Source of the DNA: Hoplostethus atlanticus
Lineage: Eukaryota > Chordata > Actinopteri > Trachichthyiformes > Trachichthyidae
Direction of reading: 5' to 3'
Length of the DNA: 64,000 bases
NCBI GenBank assembly: GCA_034670405.1
Contig: JAXDDX010000059.1
Location: 2,312,501-2,376,500 of the forward strand
The notes under the pieces were generated by a model. It worked only from the letters and a program-made list of their open reading frames with translations, had not been told where the DNA came from and did no database searches. Shown one piece after another: positions 1-10,532 of this stretch (its first letter is position 1; the number at the start of each line of letters is the position of its first letter). A program made the position numbers and the translations under genes.

Positions 1-86
1 TACACGTGTGTGTGATCTCCTGCTTCCATATATATCTGTACACACACTTGAGATCAAATCAATTCCATTACTGAACGCACAAGTGT

Positions 87-90
<4 letters not shown>

Positions 91-119
<29 letters not shown>
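91..119. repeat. (CA)n microsatellite
   Basis: An almost pure run of about 14 CA units, the first of a series of dinucleotide arrays at the left end of the window. Confidence 0.95.
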
Positions 120-120
<1 letters not shown>

Positions 121-176
121 CGATAGGGATGCATTATCACTCATTTTTGTTTTTTTGTTCCTTTTTCCCTCCCACG

Positions 177-180
<4 letters not shown>

Positions 181-227
<47 letters not shown>
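181..227. repeat. (CT)n microsatellite
   Basis: Continuous CT units giving poly-Ser/Leu in translation. One of three long CT arrays in the first 3.3 kb (others near 793-832 and 3233-3283). Confidence 0.95.
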
Positions 228-232
<5 letters not shown>

Positions 233-421
233 TTGTGGTCATGTGCAGCTCGATGGTTAGAGCACGGCTCCGTCGGCGTTACAGGTCACAGCACTGTGGT
301 GTGTTTTGTACCAGCGTCCACTAAAAGACTTGTTTTCCACCAAACGCCACACGCTCACTGAAATTCACCATCATTTCCGACATAATTGCATGAATGTTTG
401 AAAACCCACACCTCTCTCTCA

Positions 422-431
422 CCCACACACA

Positions 432-489
<58 letters not shown>

Positions 490-490
490 C
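422..490. repeat. (CA)n microsatellite, interrupted
   Basis: CA array with a few CC and CG interruptions; it encodes only a low-complexity Cys-Val frame on the minus strand. Confidence 0.95.
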
Positions 491-789
491 ACCACAGCCG
501 CAGAGCTTGTGGTTGTGTAGGGGTTGATTTATACAGAGGATGATAGGGAACTCACTTACTGCTCCACTGACACTAACCATGATGGAAGGAGTGGGAGAAG
601 AGAGGAGAAAGACTGGGTGGGGAGGGGGGGGGGGCGGGTATATACCCACACTATTCATTAGTTTCCATACTATCATCATCCACACACTGACACACACACA
701 CTCATAAACACACACACTCATAAACACACACCCTTAGGTGCATGCACAAACACGTAGGCATATTTTAACAAAACATCATTTCAGTCACC

Positions 790-792
<3 letters not shown>

Positions 793-836
<44 letters not shown>

Positions 837-866
837 CTCACATACCACACACCCCCCATATATATC

Positions 867-900
<34 letters not shown>
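793..900. repeat. Compound (CT)n / (CA)n microsatellites
   Basis: A CT array (about 793-832) is followed after 35 bases of mixed sequence by a CA array (about 868-899). Such closely paired arrays recur through the first 4 kb. Confidence 0.9.
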
Positions 901-902
<2 letters not shown>

Positions 903-1257
903 GCTACCTCTCAGTGTGCTCTTGTAGCTATTAGGATGGTATCATTAAAGCTCTTCAGGCTAATTATCTCCCCTGATGAGCTGCTGGTCTCAATTGGACA
1001 ACTGGGAGAGATCCAGCTTGATTGACTTGGCCTGCACTATTCTCAATGAGCCATTAGCCTAGCGAACATAAACACACACACACACACACACAGACACCAT
1101 CACGCCGCAGACAGGTGCACACACACACACAACACACACACACATACACTGGCAGAGAGTGGTTTCTGCTAATGTAAGTGAGCTGCCACGTAAATTTACA
1201 TCTCTGTGAAAAGACCTGTCAGTTGTTAAGAAGTAAACCTGCATAATGGAGGATTCA

Positions 1258-1307
<50 letters not shown>

Positions 1308-1406
1308 TAGGGAAGTTAGTTGTACACTTTTTTGTGCACACTCTCTTTCTGTCTCCCAGTGTGTGAATGTTCGTGTGTGTGTGTGTGTGTGTGTGGGTGT
1401 GTGTGT

Positions 1407-1438
<32 letters not shown>

Positions 1439-1439
1439 T
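1258..1439. repeat. Two neighbouring (TG)n microsatellites
   Basis: TG runs at about 1259-1306 and 1371-1438 separated by some 65 bases. The second is interrupted by GG and GC. Translations in all frames are simple Cys-Val or His-Thr. Confidence 0.9.
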
Positions 1440-1768
1440 CGCCTCTCCTATGGGCCAGGTGCCACAGGAGAATTCTGGGAATGTAAGCCGGCGATGAGTG
1501 ATGGGGACAGTTTGCCAGAGGAAGAGAGAGATGGAGGGAGATGGAAGGGGAAGGGAGAGCGCTGCCATGTTGCATGTAGCCGTCGGTGACCTTTGACCCC
1601 CCCGTGGATCGGCCTCCGCTTTAACTCCCTCACGAATCCGTTTACGCCGCGGTGTTTGGGCAATTGAGGATGGTATTTGTTTGCGTGGGCTGTACGTGCA
1701 AGCCTGAGCAATGAAAGCCAGAGGAGACAGCGAGGAAGGGAGGACAATGTGGGAATGATTTACAGTAG

Positions 1769-1804
1769 GGAGGGAGGGAGGGAGGGAGCGGGGGAGGGAG
1801 GGAG
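1769..1804. repeat. Purine-rich (GGGA)n tract
   Basis: Imperfect GGGA/GGAG tetramers on the plus strand: an all-purine strand of the kind able to form triplex or G-rich structures (inference). Confidence 0.8.
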
Positions 1805-1888
1805 AGTAGGACTAATGGATGACCATTAATAAGCATAATGCAGCCGACTGGGCTGGGGAAGAGGATTCCACAGTCAATGTGTTTGTGT

Positions 1889-1889
<1 letters not shown>

Positions 1890-1954
<65 letters not shown>
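1890..1954. repeat. (TG)n microsatellite
   Basis: About 31 TG units, one of the longer arrays in this part. Confidence 0.95.
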
Positions 1955-1957
<3 letters not shown>

Positions 1958-2138
1958 AGAGGGAGAAATAACCAAAATGGAAAGCGCTGCAGACCCAGAG
2001 ACGAGGAGAGCAGCACGGGGGGAGTCGGACGTGCGCCTGGAATTTATTCCCGGGCATAAAGATCCCTCTGACTCCCAAGGTCATCTTATCTTTACAACTC
2101 ATGATTGTGGCGGCCCGTTAAAGCCGGCTGAGAGCTGG

Positions 2139-2176
2139 GGGTGGTGGTGGGGGTGGTGGGGGTGGTGGGGGTGGTG
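2139..2176. repeat. GGTGGTGGGGGT minisatellite-like tract
   Basis: Short G-rich tandem of roughly 12-base units with several runs of five G, a candidate G-quadruplex-forming stretch (inference from the runs of G). Confidence 0.75.
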
Positions 2177-2560
2177 CCGCCGACCTTCAGAGGCCATCCA
2201 AGAGGTCCGAGGTGGTGTCGTTTTGAACTCGTCTAGTTTGGTTACTTTTCATCGCAGTGTGTTGATAATAACATGAGGAAGGCGTGAGGGATGTTGGGCT
2301 AGTAGAGTAGTAGAGATGAAACCAACCTTGTTTTATTTGTGACATTCAATTTGCCAACCATCTTTAAGCCAATCTAAATCTCTATAACACCAAGTCATAC
2401 CTGCAGGAACATTTTTCTGATACATATTTACAGGAGCTTTCTTCAGCTTCGCCTTCCAGCAGCTTTTGTCCTACCCAAAAATAACACACACACACAGCTT
2501 GAAAAAAAATGGGCACCAATAGATAACACACTGCTTTCTGGAGCAACATCCCAGTAACCC

Positions 2561-2562
2561 CC

Positions 2563-2602
<40 letters not shown>
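2561..2602. repeat. (CA)n microsatellite
   Basis: About 20 CA units preceded by a short C run. Confidence 0.95.
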
Positions 2603-2603
<1 letters not shown>

Positions 2604-3028
2604 CTCTCCCATATGCCTTCTGTCCCCTAATTGCACGGTTGCTTTTCCTCTTCCCTTGTTTTGTTTAAGATTTCCACCTGAACATGGTGCACCTTGAACG
2701 TCCCCCTATAGGTGTAGCTCGATCACAGCAGACTGATGGACGTTAACTATTAAACACATTCATACTGTTGTTTTTGTTTATATTGACGGTTGTTAGCCCT
2801 ATTGTGATGACCAACTGGAGTTCATAGTTTACCCAGCTTGTTATTTGGCACTACATCACTGGGAAGGGTGAAGTGAGGGGCCCAAAGGAGTGGAGGGTGG
2901 GGGGTGGGGGGGTGAGGAAAGGGAAAAAAAGGGGTGAGGAAAGGGAGAAATGTGCTGAGAACAGATGGTTGAGTGGCCTCTGTGTTCAGATGCCTGGGTG
3001 ATTATGGACACAGCTGTCAGTCACTCTG

Positions 3029-3037
3029 TATGTGTGT

Positions 3038-3071
<34 letters not shown>

Positions 3072-3072
3072 C
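3029..3072. repeat. (TG)n microsatellite
   Basis: TG array with two TATG interruptions. Confidence 0.9.
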
Positions 3073-3228
3073 TCCCCACCCATGTCTTTTCCACATTCTC
3101 TATACTCATGCGTCTTGGTTACACTGCATCAGATACGTAGGTTTATTGTTAACGTGGCTGCAGAGCTCAGATCAGGACACACCCACGCAAAACCTTTCAC
3201 CTGCCCACATCTCCTCGACCACTTGGGA

Positions 3229-3232
<4 letters not shown>

Positions 3233-3283
<51 letters not shown>
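3233..3283. repeat. (CT)n microsatellite
   Basis: CT array of about 24 units with one CCC interruption near the start. Confidence 0.95.
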
Positions 3284-3285
<2 letters not shown>

Positions 3286-3941
3286 CTGTTTGGCTGGATC
3301 TGATTCATTATTAGTCTTTACCCCCATCTAGTGGTGCAGTGGACCGATGGCTGTCACCCTTTTAATGTGGCAGCGATCATGCAAGACAATACAAACCTGA
3401 TTACCAAATTCAGATTTCATTCCATCTGATTCCATTTAATTTCATTTCAATTTATTTAATCTAATTGCTGTAATAAATGTAAATTAAGTTTTAATCCAAA
3501 ATGAGATTTCAAAATAAGACGCCTACTCTGACAAAAATGATTGCTGTCACGAGAGCGCACAGCACTGATATCATCATCTCTCTTGAGCCATTTACTTAGA
3601 AAGGATGTAGAGGATGAGTTGTGCTTTGAAAATATTTAACAATGAACATCAGGAAGAGAGTTTTGGACTGAAAGTTTCCACTCATTTTAATTGAAATGTC
3701 GTGACATAATCTCTCAGTGGTTTTGACATCTGATTCGAACAGAGCATCACCTCGCTGCCATGTCTAATCCAGCGTCACAGTCAGTCACCTTTAACCTTTG
3801 GAATCACTTTTCAAGTTGGCTGGTGGTGACAGAACCTCTGCTTTACACAGAGGACCGTCACACACCGCCGGTCTGCACTGATTCTCTGCAGAAGACATAC
3901 TTGAGACTCAGGTGGGTGGCATTTCCCCTCATTACACTCAC

Positions 3942-3942
<1 letters not shown>

Positions 3943-3981
<39 letters not shown>
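3943..3981. repeat. (CA)n microsatellite
   Basis: About 19 CA units. The downstream end of the trypsin-like gene lies a few hundred bases to the right. Confidence 0.95.
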
Positions 3982-3982
<1 letters not shown>

Positions 3983-4140
3983 ACAAGAGTACTTGGCACC
4001 ATGTGTGAAGGTACCGGCTAGTGTGAAACAATCAGAGCTCGTTAGCAGCCGTCATTAGCCAGCTGTGGAAACGGTTTGCTGAGGAAACGGGAGAAATCAC
4101 AGAAGAGAGGCTGCAGTAAAATCAATGAATAGAGCGTGGC

Positions 4141-4146
4141 TTTATT
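4141..4146 (-). terminator. Candidate poly(A) signal of the trypsin-like gene
   Basis: TTTATT on the plus strand gives AATAAA on the transcribed strand, about 190 bases beyond the stop codon. Assigned by motif and distance only. Confidence 0.5.
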
Positions 4147-4337
4147 TTTTGTGGTTCATATGTACATTTTGTTGCCCACATTTTGTGAGTGTGCATACAC
4201 ATTTTTTCTGCTGAGAATTGCATCTGCACATGATTCACACATTTGTTAATCGACGTGTTGGCCGTTGCAGGGATCAACCCTGCGTCCTTTGGGTTCCTCT
4301 AGGCCACCCTGGCCTTGTGCAGCATTTGGAAAGGTGT

Positions 4338-7046
4338 TTACAATGTTGCCCGTGGCATCGCCGTCGAGGTAGTGGGTGTAAAGCGGTCCATCACTCTGTT
4401 GATCCAGCTGGTGTACCTGCAGAGCTTGGTGTAGATGCTGGGGTTAGCTGGGTTTCTGCAGCCAAGTGAGAACCACTGCAGACCCTGCAACTGGCCATCG
4501 CACTCCAGCACACTGCCAGCGTCATTCTGGAGGAGGGAGAGGAAAAGGAGGATTACTGCTATTGTTTTCTTTTTGAATGCTATGTATTCACGTCTTTAGA
4601 CACTCTTGCAATCGCTCATAAAACATTCATGCCAATAAAGCAGGGTGAAGTGAATCGAAATGAGACAGAGCGAGAGAGGAAGAGGCAGAGAGGAAGAGCG
4701 AAAGAAAGAAGGTAGTACTGCAGGAGGATTATGGCAGTGTAGTCCACAGTCTACTTCTGTATACTGTATACTCACCAGGCAGTTGTCTGTGTTGTTTTGA
4801 CCAGCGCAGAGCATGCCATAACTCCAGAACAGGTACTCAGGTAAAGTGTTCATGCAAGTCTGGTCATCCACAATTGGCACAGTTATACACTTCAGGTACT
4901 GTTGAGCCTTGTCTGTGTCGAGGCAGAGGAAGGTAGGAAGGTAGGGTAAAGGGGAGAAGATGGGGTTTCTCACTCTCAACATCACATCATGTTCAGACAA
5001 CCCACTAGTTATACTGGATCCTCTCTCTGTATGTATCTCATCAATAAATGTCCAATAAAAGTCATATTCTTCACCATCATCGTCAACTCTGCCACCCATC
5101 CTATTAATGTGTGTCTTTCCTTCCCTCAAGAGATATTACTTCTTAACATGCACATCCTCATGCACTGCATCTTCCTCACCTGCTCTGTGGCTGTATTAGA
5201 GCCTGAGGACGAACCAGTGTGAGTTTCAAGGCCAATATTTTCTTAATGAACCTTGATTGCTAATTTGAAAATTTTAAAGGCGATTTGAAAACCTGCCGCT
5301 AATAACGGTATTAGAGGCATTTAAGCTGCGACTGAAATTGAATGCTCATACCTTGCTGGAGTTATAATGATCTGAATAGTGATCGGTTTTATTCTTGAGG
5401 TTTCTAGCAAATTGATGCCCACCGGCTAATCAGAATTAATGATAATAAAAAACATTAAAGGTGCATTTTGTCAAAAGTAAGACCACATTTCCCATAAACC
5501 CTGCTGCTTTCTGTCACAAAGAGGATGTTGCCACTACTTGCCCCCTCCCCCCCCTCCCTTTTGTGCCATAAAGCAATATCCCTTTGTGCCGCAAAGCAAT
5601 CCAGCAGATTTCCTGAGGAATCTGACCTGCCAATCTCTTCGCGGATGGTAATTATACTAATCTCTTAGTTAATGTGGTAACCATGTATTGATGTGATGCT
5701 ACATGTAGCACCTTTTAATGCACTCACATTGATTTGGGATGGTGGAGCCCCAGCCGCTGACGCGGCAGGTCGCTCCGGGCTGTGGGCAGTATGTGGGCAG
5801 GGGGATGGGCTGGACGTACTGGCTGAGGCGGGCAGGTTGAGCCAGGCGGACCATAGTGAGGCTGTGTAAGGGTGACCGATAAGGGCTGTGTTGGATCACA
5901 TCAGCCACCTGAATGTGCTGCTCTGTCCCCTCCTCCATCATCAGGTCATGTTCTCCCAGATATGCTATGGTGCTATCGGGTCTGCAGAGGACAGGAGGAG
6001 CGAGGGAGGAGAAGGAGGAGGCATAAGGAGAAGACAGGAGAAGAGAGTAATGGGGGAGAGTATATGCTCTAAAGTATGGAGCTCAATCAGACCCTGGAGG
6101 CCTCAGCCAGACATAGGGAGCACCTTGGAACAACAAGCCTCAGTCAAGGATGAAACAGAGACTGACAGCAGGGCAGTGATTCGGTTTCAATTAGGCAGGT
6201 ACACATGAGTGGGTCTGAAAGTGAAAGACAATCTACAGTGGTTCTGGCTACAATATATAGTGGTACAGTGTTCGTACAGCATGTTGTTGTTCACTAAACC
6301 AGAATACAGAATAGTAAAAATGGCTGAGAGAAAAAACATACTGTATTTTTAATCCCTTCAGTAGTTGGGTGAACCATCAGAAGATGGAAGATGGAAGATC
6401 ATGCTGAAACTGCAGTGATTGATTTAATGGTAGAGGTAGTGAGAAGTAAAAAACAAACAAACATGGTTTCTCATTTGTTGCATTTGTTTGTTATTTCTCA
6501 TTACCAAGATGTTCTGGGAAATTTGGCCTACATAAAACTATAGCTATGCTGCTATCAGACGAAAACATTACGAATCCCAAAGATAACATCTTCAGGAGCT
6601 GAGGAAAAACTGACTTTTTTTTTTTACATTAAATGTGTTTTGAACGAAAGGTCAAAGAATTACCACACAAAATATTTTCCATGCAGCTCATGGAAAACAG
6701 AAGACAAAAACACCAAGAATAATGTTGATTTTCACACGACATCAGCAACAGGTAAGTATACATTAGGAACTACTAGTCCCCTGCACCCACCTGAGTGAGA
6801 AGTAGGCGGTAACTAGCCACCACTCGTTGATCAGGGCACCACTGACGCTTTGTCCTCCACCGTGCAGATAGACCTGCCAGGGCCTGGAGTGAGGCGGACA
6901 GACCTTGTCATCCTCCACAGGAGCCGCCCCTACAACACACCAGCAAAAGAAACTCTATTACCATTTAAGAATAGAGTCTTTGAGGCAACACATGGCGAGT
7001 ACCTACCTGCCAACCCCAAAGCAATCACCGTTAGCAGTAGGTTCAT
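4338..7046 (-). CDS. Trypsinogen-family pseudoprotease (catalytic triad lost)
   Basis: Five coding exons joined in frame: 7046-7007, 6929-6791, 5981-5728, 4912-4776, 4526-4338 (759 nt, 252 residues). Exon sizes of 40, 254 and 137 nt and the intron phases are those of vertebrate trypsinogens. A signal peptide (MNLLLTVIALGLAG) is followed by a remnant pro-region ending EDDK; the IVGG activation sequence is absent, the chain passing from K-V straight to CPPHSRPWQV. The triad is replaced: TAYFS (Phe57) for AAHC, LHSLTMVRL (Ser100) for the Asp102 segment, NDAGS (Ala193) for GDSGG. The S1-pocket Asp is kept (TDNC, residue 187). Cys42 and Cys58, which normally bond to each other, are both Ser, while most other trypsin cysteines remain. 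No frameshift or splice-site damage is seen, so a maintained non-catalytic secreted protein is inferred. I recall fish proteins named trypsinogen-like protein 3 that may be the same family, but could not check. Confidence 0.9.
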
Positions 7047-7112
7047 GTTGTGTCTCTGTTGATTGTAGTGTTTGTCTATAGTTCTTATGGAGTGTGGTTA
7101 CAATCTGTGACT

Positions 7113-7120
7113 GTTTTATA
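7113..7120 (-). promoter_or_regulatory. TATA box of the trypsin-like gene
   Basis: TATAAAAC on the transcribed strand, about 70 bases upstream of the ATG at 7046, leaving room for a short 5' leader. Position and sequence fit a strong tissue-restricted promoter; inferred. Confidence 0.65.
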
Positions 7121-7259
7121 CCTCTCCACCTTGTTCGGGGGCCAATGAGAGGAACACATTTTTTATTGCCATCCAGCATCATTTCCCACTCACCTTTATC
7201 TCCGTCACGCTGTAACGTTATCACCACCACTTCTCGCCACTTGTGTTTACAGCAGGGTC

Positions 7260-8250
7260 AGTGAATGGAACACACCTTATTTATTGTAAATTATTAGCAA
7301 AGAAACAGGAGACAGAAAATGTTATTATGCTGGCAATGAATGTGTCAAAGTGGTCCAGATCTAACAGGGCGCAGACACTCTGAGGTGTACAGGAGATATT
7401 GGTTTTCAGAGGAGAGACATAATAGAGGATTCATTTATGTTGTTTTTGGTTTTTTTTTTGCTGAAGTTTGTGTCTCATTGCTCAGATTAAAGAACAGAAA
7501 AGGTGTGGAGCACAGAAGATTGTCTTGGCTCAGTGGGCTATATTAAACCATTTTTTATGGTCTGCATTTTATACAGTATGTGCACTTTAGAATGGACACT
7601 GCTGCCATTGATGAATAACTAGGACTTTGTGGCGACACAACTGTTGATAAAGGAAATGTTTCACCATGATGCAATATAAAAAGACTTGTTCTAATACCAC
7701 CAAATATCACAGATTGCACAACTTTGACAGGAAACCAAATATGAACTGTTTGTTTTTCAAAATGAATGATCAGATTGGCTCAAGGTGTCATATTACGGTC
7801 TGTGTTATTGATTTCCTGTCAATCCTTCAGCAAAAAGTAATAGGTTCAAAAGAAAAGCATGTTGCAAATCTCTGTATTGATTAGACGTCGTTGCAGTTTT
7901 GTTTCCCTCTCTGCTGCTGTCTTTACTCTCATGTTACCATATTGATGTTTTCTATCCATCCATGATTGATCACAGGTATTTATAGCTTCTGTTCTGGTGT
8001 TGCCTCTGTTGATAAAAGGCTTGTGCCTTGTTGTGGATGCATACAGACGTGAACATGTGATGCAGTACTGTGCTTCAGAGTAATTAAAGTGATCTCAGTA
8101 CTGCAAATATCACTCAGCTATATACTAGAAATATGTACTAACGGTACTTTTAGTCCATTAGAATAATATTATACAATTTGTCATGTCAAATTCAATTCAT
8201 ATTTCATGCTCCAATTTCCAAGACTGAAACACATTGACCACAGACTTTTC
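7260..8250. other. Intergenic DNA, nothing recognised
   Basis: AT-rich unique sequence between the trypsin-like gene and the 3' end of apoC-II. Only short unsupported open frames occur. Confidence 0.6.
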
Positions 8251-8260
8251 ATACAAATAT

Positions 8261-8266
8261 TTTATT
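8261..8266 (-). terminator. Candidate apoC-II poly(A) signal
   Basis: AATAAA on the minus strand about 525 bases after the apoC-II stop codon. Another copy lies slightly further upstream in the transcript (near 8292). Which one is used cannot be told. Confidence 0.45.
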
Positions 8267-8789
8267 TCAAGATGTGCAACATAAATATTTCAATTTATTC
8301 AGGGATGACCATCAAGTCTGAGTCAATGGTGGGAAACTACAAATACCACTAGGTGGCGCTGGATTATTAAATGAATCGTGTTATCTTCTTGGCTGCCGTT
8401 TTCCTGATGAATGAAACAGGTGGACAAATCCGTTGTAAATGGTGACGTGCTGTGTGCTCCTCTGCTTGTGCTCACTCAGTAGTTCTTCCCACTTTCCTCT
8501 GTGCAAGTTTTTGGTTGATTTTTTCAAAGCATTAGCGCCTCGGTTGGGTGGTTATCTTCGTTTAACACCAAATGCAGTGGCTCAAGAATGCACCGAAAAA
8601 GAGCACCGATAAAGTTGCTGGCTGAGGTTGCAGAGACTTGTGCGAGGTGAGATATGGCCAGTTCAGAGAGTAGAATGAGGTTTGGGGCTTATTTTCTTGT
8701 GGGGCTTGAAAGGTTTTAGGCTTTAAGTTCTTATGAGAGACTGAACTGTTGCCACTGGATGACACTGGAAGTAGGATGACAGTTGTTGT

Positions 8790-9364
8790 TTACTGCTGGG
8801 GGTAGAAGATGTAGTAAATCTGGTCCTGAATGATGCCAAAGTAGGTGCCCACAGCTGTGGTAGTCTCATCATAAATGTTCCTATGGAAAACACATAAAAA
8901 GAGAACTGTTTTAACTAGGAACAAATGAATGGTTTTATTATATTCCATTGCCAGCTATAAAGGATGTAAGTACATGCGATTGATGCATGATTGCACATGC
9001 CATACTGCAGTACAAGAATCTGTGTTTTGTGTCTCTTACTTGGCCTTCTCCTCCAGCTTCAAACCTTTGATATCCTCCAGGTAGCCGCTGGCAGTGTTGA
9101 CGGAGCGGTCATAGTAGGACTTGAAGGTATCTGTGATCTTGGTCAGGGCCCCCTGCTCCTCTTCAGCCTGCCTCGCCACACGGAAGCTTTCAGCGTCTAC
9201 ATAAAGCAGGTCAGAGGAGTCACGAGGTCAAAGCAAGGGTGGCATCCATCATCAAATCATCCCCGTTCCGAAATAAGTTTCACTGCAAACCCTTTCGGTT
9301 TGAAAGAGCACTTACTGAGAGCGAGGAGTGCAACCAGCACGGTGACGACCAACAGCTTGTTCAT
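8790..9364 (-). CDS. apoc2: Apolipoprotein C-II
   Basis: Three coding exons: 9364-9316 (signal peptide), 9196-9040 and 8880-8790, 297 nt, 98 residues, close to mammalian apoC-II. After the signal peptide (about residues 1-17) comes a charged amphipathic helical region with the apoC-II-like segment SYYDRSVNTASGYLED, then the C-terminal lipoprotein-lipase-activating helix TTAVGTYFGIIQDQ. Residues matching human Tyr63, Ile66, Asp69 and Gln70, known to matter for lipase activation, are all kept (Y82, I85, D88, Q89). The role is that of obligate LPL cofactor on triglyceride-rich lipoproteins in plasma. An upstream non-coding exon (about 9632-9670) with a TATA box completes the four-exon apolipoprotein plan. 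The C-terminus ends aromatic (YYIFYPQQ), unlike the human KGEE tail. Confidence 0.93.
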
Positions 9365-9631
9365 GGTGTCCGTATCTGTGAATAGAGGGGACAGACATGC
9401 TTAACTCACCTTGTCCACTAGGGTGAGATGACGGTGTGTGGTTGAGAGATTTGTGTTGACGTTGCTGAAAGTGTCTGAAATGTGCTTCTTAAAATTGTAT
9501 CTCTTTGCACAAATCTAATTCCCTTAGAGCTCTTCTCATTTCTCAGCGTTATAAATCTTAAAGACATCGCATTTCTATTGCTATTACATTCTATTCCACT
9601 TATTAAACCAAGGAAATGTAGCAGTACTCAC

Positions 9632-9704
9632 TGTTCCTCCTCTCCAGAAATGACTGTGAAGAAGAAAACAGAGTAAGGCAGCGCTGACCTGACCTGTATA
9701 TATA
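9632..9704 (-). promoter_or_regulatory. apoc2: apoC-II core promoter and non-coding first exon
   Basis: TATATATA at 9697-9704 precedes a short leader ending at a GAACA/GTGAGT splice donor at 9632. The acceptor (CACAG) before the ATG exon lies at 9376, so the first exon is non-coding, as in other apolipoprotein genes. Exact start site not determined. Confidence 0.6.
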
Positions 9705-9973
9705 GGAGTGTAGATGTGTTGACTTGTCGTTCCCAGAGGCAAAGTGCACTCAGCGGGAGATAAACCCCCGCTGCCGTCCGGTGTGTATGTGGGAGGTTGT
9801 GCGGCATTGCTTTTTGATAAAAGAGACAGTGTGACCATCTCTGTAAACAGAGAGGGTGGGTGAAGTGTCACGGGGTCAGAGGGTCATCAGCAGACACACA
9901 AAAGTTACTCTGATTTTATTTCATTAGCACAGGGATTGAAAGGGGGGCTCCTCTTATCATGAATGCAGTGCAC

Positions 9974-10000
9974 TCAATCAATCAATCAATCAATCAATCA
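9974..10000. repeat. (CAAT)n microsatellite
   Basis: Six tandem ATCA/CAAT tetramers upstream of apoC-II. Confidence 0.9.
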
Positions 10001-10532
10001 GTCTTTTTTTCTATTGATTAGTGCATCGGTTGCAATGCATGCCCTCTAACACCTTGCCCTGATCGCAACCTCCACAAGGAAGCACTTGTTACTTGCATAA
10101 CAGTGGTGATGCGTTCATGTGCCATTAGTCCTAAGTCTAGAGCATCTTGAACACGTCACCCTGGCTCTTACAGGTCAGACATCCGCTAGGCCAGCTCGAT
10201 TAGATTTATTGTGCTATAATCAAAAGATAACTTTTGTATGGATGGTCCAAGGATCTGTGAAATGTCCTTCACGGCCCTGAGAAAGACTTTCACAACCGCG
10301 AGAAAGTTGCACTTTGTAGTTTGTAATAGAAAGAAAACTTCCACCTCTCCATCTGATAGATCCCTGAACAACCTCTGTTCATCATCATGGTCTCAATCAG
10401 AAATCTGTTTCAGTACAAGATTTAAAAAAAACATTTTTTAGCTTCAACTCTCTCTGGGCTGAATAATAAAATTAATTTGACATCAAATGAAACTGGGCTG
10501 ATTGTGTTTGTTATTTTCTGTTCCTTTTGGTG

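Larger units (their letters stand above)
1..4140. other. Microsatellite-rich intergenic DNA, no gene seen
   Basis: No convincing coding exon is found on either strand. Open frames here are mostly translations of CA/TG and CT/AG repeats (poly-Thr-His, poly-Cys-Val, poly-Ser-Leu) and are rejected as genes. The unique stretches between repeats, notably about 900-1060 and 1570-1720, contain TAATTA-type words and mixed-composition sequence that could be conserved non-coding DNA, but that cannot be judged without alignment. Confidence 0.8.

Noticed and set aside
419-1575. Several open frames of 80-170 codons with poly-Cys-Val, His-Thr or Ser-Leu sequence
   Set aside because: They are translations of CA/TG and CT microsatellites and have no family resemblance or splice context.
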